Program-made: the position numbers and the translations under genes
Assembly (NCBI GenBank): GCA_004154925.1
Contig: QJNS01000034.1
Coordinates: 248,001 to 312,000, forward strand
Direction: 5' to 3'
DNA from: Monosporascus cannonballus
Lineage: Eukaryota > Ascomycota > Sordariomycetes > Xylariales
DNA: 64,000 nucleotides
Part shown: positions 1 through 11,709 of the stretch, in pieces
How the letters are laid out: the number at the start of each line of letters is the position of its first letter
Position numbering within the stretch: the first letter of the stretch is position 1
Notes under the pieces: model-generated
Databases searched by the model: none
The model's input: the letters and a program-made list of their open reading frames with translations, nothing else
Told to the model about the DNA's origin: nothing

Positions 1-1078
1 TCTACGTCATTTGCGCCAATAGAGTTCGCCAACGAGCTGAAAATTGGACGGACTCCGATTTTTATAATTCACATGGGGAGATAATTGAGAAACGGAACCA
101 TTTATTGCGTTCGCGATCTGCAAAACATGCATTAGCATATGCGGCATCCCTATAGCCAGTGGATACTAGCGCCCATCTCACCCGTTGGCCCATTAAACCG
201 ATCGAATACGGGAGATATATATACCTATACCTACCTACCTACCTACCTATATGTATATTGGTTATAGCTGCCGCCTGTTGTGTTGCTCTCTGAGGTCAAA
301 GGTAATGTGTGTGTAGTGGCGAGGTAGGAGTTGCCCCTATATTAATGGATAGGTGGCATAATTTCCTCTTATATGAGAGCGAAGTAAAAAGCAGAGCTGA
401 CCCGTTTTGCAGCGGCCTTTTGCATTAATTGTACTAGATATATGATCATCTACAGTTTTGGAACAATCAAGTTAGGCAGTGCCTCCTTGTCACATCGACC
501 TAATATACTACATATGGACTATCCATTATCCTTTAAGGTTGAGCTATTAAACGTGCCTACAATGTCATGCAACATCGTCGGTCCATTACGATTCAATCAA
601 AAAGGGGACATTGGAGCGACGGTAATCGAGGCCCCATCGATTCCAAACTACCAAGGATTACTTAGAGTTGCGATACCGCTCTCAGGTGTACGCTTATCGA
701 CCGTCTATAAACAGAATGTCCTTGGTGATGGTTGGGTGCCTCGGGTCGTGTGTGGATGTTTTGGGAATGATTTGGGCTGGGGGCGGAGAAAGGCACTGCA
801 AAAGGGGGCATAGTAGGATTGATTAGTTAAGTAATGCACAGGCCCATACAGATGTGTAATATTGGTGTAAGTGAATCAGCAGTCCATCAGGGTACAGACT
901 TGTTTAGATAGATTGAATACCTAGCTCTGACGTAGCTTCACATGCTAGACTATGTAGATAAAAAAGTCATAGAACACCCAGAATCCCAAGAAGCATCGAT
1001 GCGCACTCAACCTGGTCAAGACCGTGATTCCAAGTCCGTATTTGGGGCTCTGGCCTGGATCATTGTGGTCAACTTGCA
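1..1078. other. Gene-free left edge
   Basis: No coding region here can be supported. The stretch holds a CTAC-type microsatellite (228-250) and moderately AT-rich sequence. An open frame at 442-813 has no recognisable domain, no signal peptide and no intron support, so it is not called. Confidence 0.5.
228..250. repeat. (CTAC)n microsatellite
   Basis: About five tandem CTAC units followed by TATATG repeats. It is a simple sequence repeat in non-coding DNA. Confidence 0.85.
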
Positions 1079-1597
1079 ATGAAGGTCCTTTGGCGCCCGA
1101 CCGCCGTGCTCCTCTCGGTGACGTCCATGGCGTTCGGCCGGGATGCGTCCTGCAGACTGCTCCGACGGCAACATATGCCTGACTTCCTTCGTCTAATGCT
1201 CTGCTGATGGCAAGGGTTGCTCGGTCCCGCCTGGTGCATAATTACCTAATGAGTCGCGGCTCTCGACACGTCAATCCTGCGCTGCTGCTCTACGACAGCA
1301 AGTACACCATCGACCAAATCCGACCGGGAACGACCAGGGCGACTACCTGCATGATGTGACGGTCGGGTTTATCGTGCAGGCGCACTGGATAGCCGATTAC
1401 CTGGACACGCATGCCTCGTTAGTTTATCAGGGGGAGCATGACAAGTGGATGCGCAGGGTCGGTATCGCCGTTGGTCTCGGTGTACCGTTGCTGATGGCCG
1501 TCATGGCGTTTGTTACTTGGATGGCCGTTAGGAAGAGCAAAGTGTCGACGCAGGTAAGCCCGTCGACAAAGCACTCGGTGAACCTGGTTGTTGAATA
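1079..1597 (+). pseudogene. Decayed secreted, Cys-rich, single-pass membrane protein gene
   Basis: Reading from ATG 1079 gives a signal-peptide-like start (MKVLWRPTAVLLSVTSMAFG). The frame must then shift near 1155 to give a Cys-rich stretch (DCSDGNICLTSF, then CSADGKGCSVPPG) that is broken by TAA at 1194 and 1239. It shifts again to read LLYDSKYTIDQIRPG, and once more near 1329 to read NDQGDYLHDV. From there the frame stays open to 1597 through a hydrophobic helix (VGIAVGLGVPLLMAVMAF) and a basic tail (RKSK). The order signal peptide, Cys-rich ectodomain, transmembrane helix and short cytoplasmic tail resembles small fungal surface proteins of unknown function. Three frameshifts and two stops make it a relic. 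The family is not identified. Confidence 0.6.
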
Positions 1598-1894
1598 ACT
1601 AATTCCCGTAGTCTGGGTAAATCCTTCTCACACTGGCCGCGAATGTCTGTCCCGCCACATTAAAAGACGTAGACATGCGAAACGACTCCTCATGATCGGA
1701 CATGTCTGCACTATTCTGCTGCATCATTCAACTCATTTTACATAACCGTACCCCTATACCGGGCACTGACCAACGACTATATCCGTCAACGTCAACGCAA
1801 CAATTCTTCGCAACCAGAAGCTTCGTGTTCCCCGTAGCATGCGTCTCTCCAGTGAATCTTGCCCGTTAAAGCCCCCTTGATTTTCTAGCTAGCT

Positions 1895-4800
1895 TTACGC
1901 GACACCCGTAACGCGCCTCACGCTCTTCCTCGCACCCTCGCCACTGATCATGATGGCGCCCTCCATCTCGAGCGCCCGCATCGTCTCGGCGAAGTCGGCC
2001 GGCTCGATGGGGACGCTGGCGCCCTCGTTGAGCCGCCTGCTGACCTCGCTGAACCGGACGTTCTGGCCGCCGCTCGTGAGCTCGTCGAGGAGGCGCAAGA
2101 CGGCTTCCTTCATTTCCGCCTTGCGCTTGCGCTCCGAGGCGCTGGTGCCCTCGGTCAGCAGGCTCATGTCGATGCGGCCCTGGGCGTCCGTCGCCGCCGT
2201 CTTGAGCGCCGACTGGATCAGGCGCTCGGCCTCGAGCACGTCGGCTTTGGTGACCGTCTCCGAGAGCCGCATCTTGGCGTGGGCCTCGGCCAGGCGGATC
2301 ATGGATTCCAGCTGGCGGGTCGTGGCCGTGATGCGCTTCTCTGCTGCTCGGACGTCTTGGCCGAGCTTGCGCATTTTCACGTAGGCACTAACTAGGGCCT
2401 GCGACGCATCTTGAGACAGCGTAGGGTGGATATGCGCTCGAGCGTAGGATATATAAGCTGTAAGGAACTCAACGGGCTGGGTAGATCGTCAGCGGATGTC
2501 CTATCCTACACACCTTAGAAATACAACTTACCAGAATTTCATTGCTCGAAGGCGCCGACTGCGGTTTGTCCTCCAAGTACATGGAGAGCAGATGGCGAGC
2601 CAGTTTGCGGTCGTTCGATTCGTTGACACGGTCAAGAATCAAGTATACAAGGTCAAAACGAGACAGAAGCGTAGGTGGCAGATCGATGTTCTGTGGCACC
2701 GGGAGATCGGGATTGTATCGAGAGCCAATGGGGTTGGCCGAGGCTAAGATGCTCGTTCTGGCGTTCAACGTGGTGATGATACCGGCCTTGGCCACCGACA
2801 CGGTTTGTTGTTCCATAACTTCGTGTAGGACGGAACGGGTCGCATCGGACATCTTATCGAATTCATCGATGCAGCAGACACCACCATCGGATAGTACCAA
2901 GGCTCCGGACTCGAGTACCAATTGCCGAGTCTCGGGGTCGCGGCTAACGTATGCCGTAAGACCGACAGCGGAGGACCCCTTGCCGCTTGTGTAGACGCCG
3001 CGAGGAGCAATCTTGTGCACATACTTGAGCAACTGGGACTTGGACGTCGACGGATCACCGCAAAGCAACACGTTGATATCGCCACGGTACCTCGGGCTGC
3101 CTCCCTTTTGGAAAGTCTTGTTGGTGCCTCCGAACATCTGCAACAGGATTCCTTTCTTCACGTCGTCCATCTCGTAGACAGATGGAGCTAGTGATCGAGA
3201 AAGGAGCTCGTAGATATCAGGGCGGGCAGCAGTCGCCTTGATCTTTTCTTCTTCCTCCGGTGTGATCTTCCTCGTCTCCTCGATATTATTTTCGGGATCG
3301 TTGGCTTCTTCGTCGAGGGTCGTGTGATCTGCATCCAGCCGCTTGTTATCGACCTTGGCCACGTGAACAACATCGACGAAAGTCTTGAAGACGCTCTTCA
3401 CCGTCCTCATGCGCGGGTTGACCCTGACCGGACTGACACGGAAGATCCCTGTGATCTGGACGCGGTCGCCGGCCTTGCAGAAGTCGACCAGCTCGTTGTA
3501 GACACACACCGAAACCGAATGCGGTGTCTGCCCTGCAGGTACGGCATCCGGTGTTTCCTGCAACTTGATGACTTGCTTATCCTCGAACTCGCAACGATTG
3601 TGAATGATTTGCATCGAGTTCTTGGAATTGCAGAGGGGCCGAGGACATTCGGTCGGCTCTCGGATCTTGCCACGGTCAAGTCCAACGAGGAGAGAATGGC
3701 TGCAGACATTGCATCGGAAAAATGCCTGTCTCATATCCGGGATGACGGACGTCGTCCGAATAACTAAGCCCTTGACGCAGATCAGTTTGTCCATGTCTGA
3801 CGGGTTAAGATCTCGCAAGTTGGTGACCTTGTCTAGGCCCCACGGTCTGGTCATATATGTCTGGTCCATGACCTTCTCCTCAAGCGTCGGGCCCTGCTGC
3901 GGTCGTTGAGATGCTTGAGGCTCCTCGCTTCTCTCCGAGCTCGGGAACTGCATATCAGAGCTCGGCGCCGAGCTTCGCTGGGCAGCTGAAGCTCCGTTGC
4001 TCTGGCTTCTCTGTCTAGCCATCTCCGCCTGAGCTAGCTCGATCATCACATCGTGGACAGACTGGTCCATAAGCGGCACGATTTCCTGGGGGTAATGCTG
4101 GATTTGATGCCACATTTTCCTCGTAGGTGGGTAGAGCTTGAAATCCCGGATGTCGACATATAGGATGCGCTGACCGAGAATCAGCATGTTCTGGAGTTCT
4201 TCCCAGTAGACCTTCGTACCGGATTCGGGATCGGCGTCGGTCTGCTCGGTGGTCATGCCTTCTGCCCACATGCGGTATTTTTTGGTGAAATTCTTTAAGA
4301 AATCCTTGAACGAAGCATAGGTGTCGTCGATGGAGACGGTTGTACCCCAGATCGTCGCGTTGTCTTGTCCGCCCAGGTGATCAGCCTCGGAAGTATTGGG
4401 ATTCAGATTGGAAAATGATGCGGCATCTGAGTGGATTTCCCGGACAACACGGCCAGTATCGTCAAGGATAACTCTGCTGCCAGCTCGAGGCGTGCCGCTG
4501 AGTATTTCGGAGTTGATGTCACCTCTTCGACTTGTTCTAGCCCTTGGAGTCCTCGATGATCCGACAAACAGACCGCTGCTCTCGCTCCTGAGATCTGACT
4601 GGGGGTGCAAGTTACGACCAGGACTGGAGCTTGGTTCGTACCGAATAGGGGAGGATTCTAAGGCATCACTTAGCCACGCAATTTACGAATGAACTTGGCC
4701 GGTGGCTACACTTACCACCTAAGAGCCCGCTTGCCCTCGGTGTCCTGTCGCCATCGGTTTGCATATCATCTTGCGAATTCGACATGCCGCGCAACGGCGA

Positions 4801-5082
4801 GCTAGGAGCGGCATTACGGTTGTCATTGGTGCTCTGGCTGTTACTGTTCTGACGCAGCGGGGTTGACACATCGCTATTACCATTTGCCGGCGACGACTGG
4901 TAGAAGAGAGGACTCGATGCGAGTTGCGACGAACGAGTGTTGCGGGGAGTATTGCCAGGCTGCGGCGCGTTTGCATTCCCGTTCGCGGGGCTGCTGCGAG
5001 GTGCCTGAGAACTTCGCGTGTTCCGGCTGGGAGTCGCAGATTGCGAATTGTGCTGACTACGACGTTGGGAGGGGGAAGACAT
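1895..5082 (-). CDS. MCM4: DNA replication licensing factor MCM4 (MCM2-7 helicase subunit)
   Basis: Three exons: 5082-4716, 4657-2532 and 2476-1895. The introns (4715-4658 and 2531-2477) both start GTAAGT and end AG, and the joined frame is open for 1024 residues. The N-terminal ~130 residues are Ser/Pro/Asn-rich with many SP/TP sites, as expected for the kinase-regulated MCM4 tail. A zinc-finger cysteine set follows (about residues 438, 441, 460, 465). The MCM AAA+ core has Walker A GDPSTSKS (~656), Walker B CIDEFD (~718) and the arginine finger SRFD (~788), and a winged-helix C-terminus ends at TGVA. The stretch VNPRMRTVKSVFKTFVDVVH is typical of MCM4 rather than other MCMs. It acts in the nucleus as part of the ring that unwinds origins. 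It is divergent from RET3, with a 618-bp shared upstream region. Confidence 0.97.
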
Positions 5083-5700
5083 ATTGGTTCGATACAGAGT
5101 CTGTCTTCTCTCAGGAAAGGGGTTGTCTTATGTGATCAACGGAGAATCGAAGTTCAAGAGGGAAAAGAGACAGAGATGCGGATGTGTGGATGTGGAAATG
5201 GTTGTGGATAGTGGGATACCTCTGCACCCGGGGCAACCGCGTTAAAATCGGGCAAAAACACGTCAAAGGGGCTAGACGCGACTTTTCGCGTAGAGTGGTA
5301 TTTATGAAACTTGTGCATGGGACGTTGCGTGCCCATCGCTGGCATTATACATTGCATAAAGCTCCATAACACCCCGTGGCTTAACTTCGAATTTGCACTT
5401 CTCACTAAGTAAGGTATGATAAGCTGATAGAGGCTTTATCAGCTAGTACTGGGCCAGGTAAATGCACCCCTAAGCACCCGCTAAGGGTTCTTCGTAGGCA
5501 ACCCAGTGCCTGCACGGCTCTACCTACCTATCAATCCACGACGGAGCCGGCTTAATCCGTTTCTCCAATTGAGATGCCACCTTCGCATCGGAGCCTCAAC
5601 ATCGGCATCAAAGCAACTTGTACCGAAGACCACCGGCATCTTGAAATTACCACGGATTCACTCGATCCAGGAGGCTCCCTTTAACCCACAACCCTCCAAG
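5083..5700. promoter_or_regulatory. Divergent MCM4/RET3 intergenic region
   Basis: This 618-bp region separates two divergent genes. A frame in phase with RET3 extends upstream but contains no ATG, so this is untranslated leader and promoter. It holds the ACGCGA/TCGCGT inverted repeat at 5276-5291. Confidence 0.6.
5276..5291. promoter_or_regulatory. Inverted ACGCGA/TCGCGT repeat (possible MBF/E2F-type site)
   Basis: ACGCGA and TCGCGT face each other across four bases, and the right half also reads TTTTCGCG. The site lies about 200 bp upstream of the MCM4 start. MCM genes are G1/S targets of MBF (ACGCGT) or E2F (TTTCGCG) factors in fungi and animals. Binding here is inferred, not shown. Confidence 0.45.
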
Positions 5701-6440
5701 ATGGCCCCCGGAATGTCCCTATTTTCCGTCAATGCCATCATCATCCTCAGCATCGACGATGGCTCACGGATATTCGCGAAATACTACGACGCACCCCACC
5801 ATGCACCGAACACATCCGGTCCCTCGAACAACCCGTACCCGGATCTCAAGTCCCAGAAGGCCTTTGAGAAGGGCTTATTAGAGAAGACGGCGAAACAGAC
5901 TGGCGACATCATCCTCTGTATGTCTAAAGTATCCCCGACCTTGACAAGTGCATCTCCCAGGTCTCGAAGTTCAGGGAGGGCTGACCAAAACGTCGCGCGA
6001 TAGATGATAACCGGATTGTGCTGTATAAGACGGAGTCAGATGTGATGATGTACGTGGTTGGCGGCGTGGATGAGAACGAGATATTGCTGTACAACGTTAT
6101 CCTCTCCCTCCGAGACTCTCTCCACCTCCTGTTCAAGTAAGCGCAGACTCCCCGAACCCCCTATGCGGACGACGAAGTCCGGCTGACTGGTGACGACAGG
6201 CAATCCGTCGACCGAAGAACCATAATCGAGAGTTACGACCTTGTATCGCTGGCCATCGACGAGATCGTAGACGACGGCATCATCCTAGAGACGGACCCTA
6301 CCATCATTGTGCAGCGCGTCTCCAAGGCGCCGGCGCAGGACGTGAACCTCAGCCGCATCGACCTCAGCGAACAGGGCGTAAACAACCTGGCGCAACTTGG
6401 AAAGGCCAAGTTGACCGACTGGCTACGCCAAGGATTGTGA
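5701..6440 (+). CDS. RET3: Coatomer zeta subunit (COPI)
   Basis: Three exons: 5701-5917, 6004-6136 and 6200-6440. The introns are 5918-6003 (GTATGT...TAG) and 6137-6199 (GTAAGC...CAG), and joining gives 196 residues. It matches the small adaptin-like (longin-type) fold of zeta-COP: SLFSVNAIIILSIDDGSRIF at the start, DNRIVLYKTESDVMMYVVGG in exon 2 and LAIDEIVDDGIILETDP in exon 3. The length is normal for the family. ATG 5701 is the first in-frame ATG and sits in a good context (caagATGG). The protein pairs with gamma-COP in the coat of Golgi-to-ER vesicles. Its 3' end converges on SUA5, 131 bp away. Confidence 0.96.
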
Positions 6441-6571
6441 GGTGTTGAAGCTGGTTGTGGGGACAAGGGGGCAGTGGCTATCTCGGCACGGCGTTGGTAA
6501 AAAATCACGTTATTCGTTTCTTTCCACGGACATGTCTTGCGAAGCGGTTGTCGGGTTCATCATCAGTTAGT

Positions 6572-8143
6572 CTATGATCTAATCTGAGAAGCTGCCTTGC
6601 GCAGTCTGTTCATGACCGCTGCGCCTATGTCCTCATTGTCCCCTATACCCTCCACGAAGATGATGCTCGCGCCTCTTCGATCTAGCTCCCGTAGTGCCGA
6701 GAAGAGGCCCTGTGCTATGCTTCTGGTATTCTCGCCTATACTGAGATCCAGAGCCTTACCAATAGAGGAACTACTGGCGCCGTCATAGAGCTCGGCTTCC
6801 TGGACCTCAAGTTCAACCTCCGCCGAACTCTCCGGACTAGCTTCGCCGTTCTCTATTGCGCGCTGCTTAAATTCCCCACAACGTAATCCAGCCGCGGGTT
6901 TCCAATGCCGTGTGCGAATTATGCCAACTTTTAGCCCCTGGCTCGCTACCCCGTTCGTTCGTTGTGCTTGCCAGTCATTGCGAAACGCCTCCAGGTCCTG
7001 CTGTTGGACACCTTCTTTAGCGGCCGCGAAACTAGACTCATAGAGTATCACTCTAGCCCTGGGACTATAGTGTTTGTACTTCATGCCAGGCGCTCTCGGC
7101 GCGGCCTTGCCGAGTTCGCTGTGATCCTTGTATGCCTTCTCCACCCTCTCCCATCCCGGACAGCTTCGCAACTCCTCTATACTCACTCCGCCCGGCCGCA
7201 GGACCAGAGGCGGATCGCACAGGCCGTCGACCACCGTGCTCTCGACGCCGACCCGGCAGGCGCCGCCGTCGAGGATGAGCTCGATTCGACCGTCCAGATC
7301 ATCCAGCACGTGCTCCGCCGTCGTCGGCGACGGCCTGGTCGACGCGTTGGCCGACGGGGCGGCGAGGGGCGCGCCCGTGAGCTTGATGAGGGAGAGCGCG
7401 AGCGGCGACGCCGGCATGCGCGCTCCGAAGCTCTTCAGGCCCGCGGTGACTTCAGGGGCTAGCCTCGAGCGAGTCGGGTTCGGGAGAAGTATGGTCAGGG
7501 GCCCGGGCCAGAACCGGTTGATCAAGGGCCTGTATATCTCCGGTATCCGCTCGCCGCGGTGTCCGTTGGTCTCCCCCTTGACGGAGGAGGGCGACGTTGA
7601 CGTCGACGTCGACGTCGACGTCGCAGGGGATAGCAGGCTGCGCAGCATCTCTAGGTCCGAGACGTGGATGATTAGGGGGTTGTCTGACGGCCTCCCCTTG
7701 GCAGAGTAGATTCCCTTCACGGCTGAACTCCGCGTGGCGTCTGCCGCGAGCCCGTAGACGGTCTCCGTCGGGAACGCTACAGGGGTGTCTCTCGTCCTTA
7801 AGTAGTCCGCCGCCTCCCTCAGAATTTTGATACTGGGCGAGTCTTTCTCTGGGACTTGCCATGTACCTAATTTCTCTTGGCCCCCGCCCTCCCTGAACTT
7901 CCCTAAGTCCTTTTCCATCACCTTAAGAATCCTGGTGCACATCTTGACTCTGTTTCGCGGCAAGTCCTTTGACATCCTGGTGTAAGAGTGGAGGGTAGCT
8001 CGAGCAGTCTTATATCCGATGTGCAGGGGGGTTCTGAACTCCAACTTTGCTAGGATGATATTTTGGTATGTCATAAATCTTCGGGGGATGGTCGTGGTAT
8101 GGGGATAAATAGCCTTCGAAGCTGTTTGGTCCTCAGTTGGCAT
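6572..8143 (-). CDS. SUA5: Threonylcarbamoyl-AMP synthase (YrdC/Sua5 family)
   Basis: A single 523-residue exon. The YrdC domain (about 105-330) shows FPTETVYGLAADA (~123), the KGRPSDNPL nucleotide-binding motif (~148), FWPGPLTILLP and SANASTRPSPTT. The C-terminal Sua5 domain (~340-520) ends in a conserved-looking stretch (GASIIFVEGI, AVMNRLRKAAS). The enzyme makes threonylcarbamoyl-AMP from Thr, bicarbonate and ATP for t6A at position 37 of ANN-decoding tRNAs. The first ATG (8143) gives an unusually long N-terminus with basic, Ser/Thr-rich residues, possibly a mitochondrial presequence. The typical fungal start TRILKV follows Met68 (ATG ~7942), so two starts giving two locations are possible. 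Residues ~180-190 are a Thr/Ser repeat coded by a GACGTC run. Confidence 0.93.
   Translation of the reverse strand: MPTEDQTASKAIYPHTTTIPRRFMTYQNIILAKLEFRTPLHIGYKTARATLHSYTRMSKDLPRNRVKMCTRILKVMEKDLGKFREGGGQEKLGTWQVPEKDSPSIKILREAADYLRTRDTPVAFPTETVYGLAADATRSSAVKGIYSAKGRPSDNPLIIHVSDLEMLRSLLSPATSTSTSTSTSPSSVKGETNGHRGERIPEIYRPLINRFWPGPLTILLPNPTRSRLAPEVTAGLKSFGARMPASPLALSLIKLTGAPLAAPSANASTRPSPTTAEHVLDDLDGRIELILDGGACRVGVESTVVDGLCDPPLVLRPGGVSIEELRSCPGWERVEKAYKDHSELGKAAPRAPGMKYKHYSPRARVILYESSFAAAKEGVQQQDLEAFRNDWQAQRTNGVASQGLKVGIIRTRHWKPAAGLRCGEFKQRAIENGEASPESSAEVELEVQEAELYDGASSSSIGKALDLSIGENTRSIAQGLFSALRELDRRGASIIFVEGIGDNEDIGAAVMNRLRKAASQIRS
7592..7623. repeat. (GACGTC)n tandem repeat inside SUA5
   Basis: The six-base unit GACGTC is repeated about four times, coding alternating Thr and Ser on the minus strand between conserved YrdC motifs. 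It looks like an expandable surface-loop insert. Confidence 0.85.
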
Positions 8144-8661
8144 AAGCGATATATCAATAGGATGAGCAAAGCGAATTTAACACCTCAAGGCGCCGTCTCA
8201 TAGAAGACTGACTCATACTCTCAAACCAGACACTGATAAGTTGAACCATTATGTACCTAAAAGTAAGTATGCAAAAAGACGTCACCGCCGACGTCCACCT
8301 GGTAGGTACCTCTCAGGCCCCCAAAAAGACGTTAGGTACCATTGTGTCACTGAAGGAACCCCCCTAAGGCAATGTTTTTCCAGGGGCTTCAGGGTCCAAT
8401 TCTCTTGAAAGTTTCAAAAGTTCAGCGCATGTAGTACCGGGTCGGTGGGTCCATCTTAGCGGGGTGCAGCGCAAACCATCTCCCATCATCTCATTGTTGG
8501 CATCTTTAGGCCGACATAAGCCTTCCCGCTCATATGGGTTCTGCTGACGCCGCTGAAATCCACTGAGCGAACAAGTGTACCAAAAGGTGTTCGGCAGCCT
8601 AATTGAGGTTTCGACATCTCAGCCTCAGCGTCGCTATGCGCTTCCCAGAACCCGGGTCCAA
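8144..8661. promoter_or_regulatory. Divergent SUA5/COG4 intergenic region
   Basis: This is 518 bp between divergent starts. An 11-base direct repeat (caaaaagacgt) occurs at 8272-8282 and 8322-8332, each followed within about 25 bases by a ggtacc hexamer. The first copy runs into GACGTCAC, close to a CREB/ATF site. Function is not established. Confidence 0.4.
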
Positions 8662-11173
8662 ATGTCCGCCAACAGCATCCCCAATGGCGACTCCCCAGTC
8701 CAGCAGCACACGCACGGCCCCGATAAGCTGAACAACAGTAGTAGCGGCGGCGGCGGCGCGAACCTTTCGATCCAGAATGCCACCTCCCTCTCCGACGTCC
8801 GCGCCGCGCTGGCGGCCCTGCACGCGCGCGAGACCGCCGTAACCAGCCGGCTCGGCGCGCTGCTGTCCTCGCAGGCAGAGCTCTCCCGCGAGCTCGGCCG
8901 CCTCGACCTCCTGCGCGCGAACCTCGGCTCCCAGGTCATAGCGACGCGGTCCATCAGCAACGGTATGCTGGCGTCGGCGGCCGAGACTGCAGGCCGGCTG
9001 TCCAACTGCGTCAAGGAGCTCGACTTGGAGAAGGACCGCGTGCAGCAGACGCTCGCCGTCGTCGAGCAGGTCGCCGAGCTCAAAGCCTGCGTCCACGGCG
9101 TCGTGGGCAGCATGGGGGCGCCGCAGGACTGGGAGGCGGCCGCAGGCTACATATCGCGCGCGAGCAGGATCCCCGAGGCCATCGTGCGCGGCGGCTTTGC
9201 GGCCGCGGTCGTGCCCAGTGTCGAGGTGCCCGACGCGCCCTGGGTGACGCTGGAGAATGCGAAGGAGAGCTTGTGCGGGCTCTTCCTGCGGGAGTTCGAG
9301 AAGGCGGCCAAGGAAGGGGACGGCGCGAAGGTCACGCGGTTCTTCAAGCTGTTCCCTCTAATAACGAGGGGCGACGTAGGCTTGGACGTCTACGGGCGTT
9401 ACGTTTGCCAGGGCGTTGCCGGCACGGCGAGAGGAACACTCAAAGAGGCCCCGATAGGCGCTGGACGGAAAGACGGGTTCTTCTATGCCAACGCGCTCAC
9501 CAAGCTATTCGAACATATCGCACAGATCGTAGAGAACCATGGCGGACTCGTGGAGAGACACTACGGCGAGGGCAAGATGGTCAAGGTGATCGAGAGGCTT
9601 CAGGTGGAAGCCGACGTGCAGGGCGGCATTATCCTAGACTCCTGGAGTGACGAGAGAGGCGTTGACAGGCGACTGACCGACGTGAAGAGCTATCCATTTT
9701 CTTTCCTGGTACAGAGCTTCTTACCACCGCAGAGGGGAGTTGGGGGAACACCGCGCATGAATTCGCCAGCGCTGGGTGGTGGGACCAACCCTCGAAACAG
9801 CGAGGACGAGGGAGTTAATATGAAAGAAGTCGACGGCTTGCTCAGTGAGATCGCTGTCATGCTTGGCCGGTGGTCTTTATACTCCAGATTCCTCGCAGGA
9901 AAATGCAAGGTAAAAAAAAAAAAAAAAAAGATTACCGGCCGATTTTCCTAGACTAATGGCTAACTTCCAATAGAACCCTGAAGCCCCTGGGGACACCGGT
10001 CTAACCGTGCCGGATGTCCTTACGAAATCAAACTTGAATAGAAAAGTTTCGGCCAAGTTAATCAGCCCTTATAATGTCATGTCCACGTTCTTCTTCAGGA
10101 GGTCTGTTGAAAAAGCATTCCAACTAGATGAGATGCCCTCCGGTCTGTCACTTAATCTCAACAAACCCGTCGACGGCAATGCGCCCTATATAATATCAGC
10201 CGTGGACGATGTAATGTACATCGTCAGCACAGTTCTTCAGAAGTCCATATCCACGTCACAGAAAGAAGTGGTCGGGTCCGTTATCCCAACTGTGGGGAGG
10301 GTACTAGGATCCGACTTTATCGGCATGATCCAGCGGAAAATGCGAGATGAATCATATCCTAAACCCGCCATTCAAGGAGGATTCCCGCCGGAAGACAAGA
10401 TCGTTGCATTCATCGTCCTCATTAACAGTCTCGATGTCTCAAAGGAATATCTAGAGCGTATCATTGCCACGCGGCTAGGGACATCATCAGACGAGCCTAA
10501 CGTAGGAGCATCACATTCCACCCACCCCCTCGCCGCATCTTTTCCATTTGATAATGACGTCAAATTCGTCACTGCCACCCTCAACAATCTCAAATCGAGC
10601 TTCACCACCAAAGCATCCGAACTCCTCTCGGACGGCCTGCAAGTGCTGTTCAACAATGTCGTCAAGCTGAGACTGCAACAAATCATGGCCGACACATTCC
10701 GCGATGCAGATTACTCGCTCACCGAAGACGAGCTGGCCGAGGTAGCGCGCCAGAACGACACGGACGAGGAGGAGGTCCTCGACTACGTGCAGCGGCAGTT
10801 CGAGCGCGGGTGGGACGCGCTCATGAAGCCGATCGCGCGCATCATGACACCCAAGACGTTCAACACGCTGATGGACCTCACGGCGAAGCACCTGGCGCGG
10901 TTCCTGGAGAAGCGGGTGTGGTCCAGCAGCCGCAAGGCGAACGCGTACGGCGCCATCCGCATGGAGCGGGACTTCTCGGGCATCATCAGCACGGTGTCGA
11001 GAGGGAACTACGGAGTCAGGGAGCTGTTCGCTAGGGTCACCCAGACGCTCATGATCGCCAACATGGAGGAAGAGGAGTGGGAGGAGCTGGGTGCCGCTGG
11101 AGGTGAGGACGTTATCCAGTGGGTCCTCGACGAGGATGAGAGGCGCAAGGCGAGGAATCTCATCAAGGAATGA
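8662..11173 (+). CDS. COG4: Conserved oligomeric Golgi complex subunit 4
   Basis: Two exons, 8662-9909 and 9974-11173; the intron 9910-9973 (GTAAAA...TAG, branch CTAAT) joins CK to NPEAPGD in frame, giving 815 residues. The N-terminal ~45 residues are Ser/Gly/Asn-rich. Residues ~45-150 form heptad-like helices, as in lobe A COG subunits. The COG4 core follows, with GFFYANALTKLFEHIAQIVE and KVIERLQVEAD. The C-terminal half is helical (LTEDELAEVARQNDTDEEEV and AIRMERDFSGIIS). COG4 tethers intra-Golgi retrograde vesicles and binds Sly1/syntaxin-5 type SNARE machinery. ATG 8662 is the first in-frame ATG; the upstream in-frame codons lack one. Confidence 0.94.
9911..9929 (+). repeat. Poly-A run directly after a 5' splice site
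   Basis: The COG4 intron begins GT followed by about 18 consecutive A before G. A homopolymer here is prone to length slippage and sequencing error, but it is intronic. Confidence 0.8.
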
Positions 11174-11709
11174 ACCGCGCGATTGTAGAGATATGCGATG
11201 TGTCCTTCCAGGCTACAATAGGACACGAATGGACGGGAGAGAAAACCGATATCCGATCAGCTCTAACAATACCAACGCAAAGGATGGTATTAGTGTCAGG
11301 TGTTTATCATCACTAACCGTCATAACTGCCTCAAAGAAAACTATGGAATAATCACGTGTGTAAGAGGAAGGTAGATCTTTCAATATTATCTTAGAACCTG
11401 TCTGTTCGCATATTTCGATATATCAAAAGGATATTCGGCGTAGGATCCCCAGGTAAAACAGCCCCTGGAGTGATAGTTTAACCAATGTTGCCCGCCAATT
11501 GGATACATTTACAAGCCATTTCGAATTATGCAGCTATCAAGTACCTAATTACACCAAGCCTTATCTTTAATCCTTATCAATGCACATGGCCTTCCAGCAA
11601 TATTACAGGCAATTGAACTGGGGCTTCAACCTCAACTTGTCGTATCTCTCTATCAGCCTCGTAGTCCTCCCAACTTCACCATCACGTCATTCCACAACCT
11701 CCCCAAATC
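11174..11709. other. COG4-THOC7 intergenic region
   Basis: This 536-bp stretch holds the COG4 3' untranslated region and the THOC7 promoter. CT-rich sequence (about 11628-11700) precedes the ATG, as is common for fungal promoters. No further gene is visible. Confidence 0.5.

Noticed and set aside
442..813. 123-codon open frame with ATG
   Set aside because: No recognisable domain, no coding-like features and no intron or neighbour support; probably chance.
8599..9113. Two minus-strand frames opposite COG4
   Set aside because: Shadows of the COG4 coding frame.
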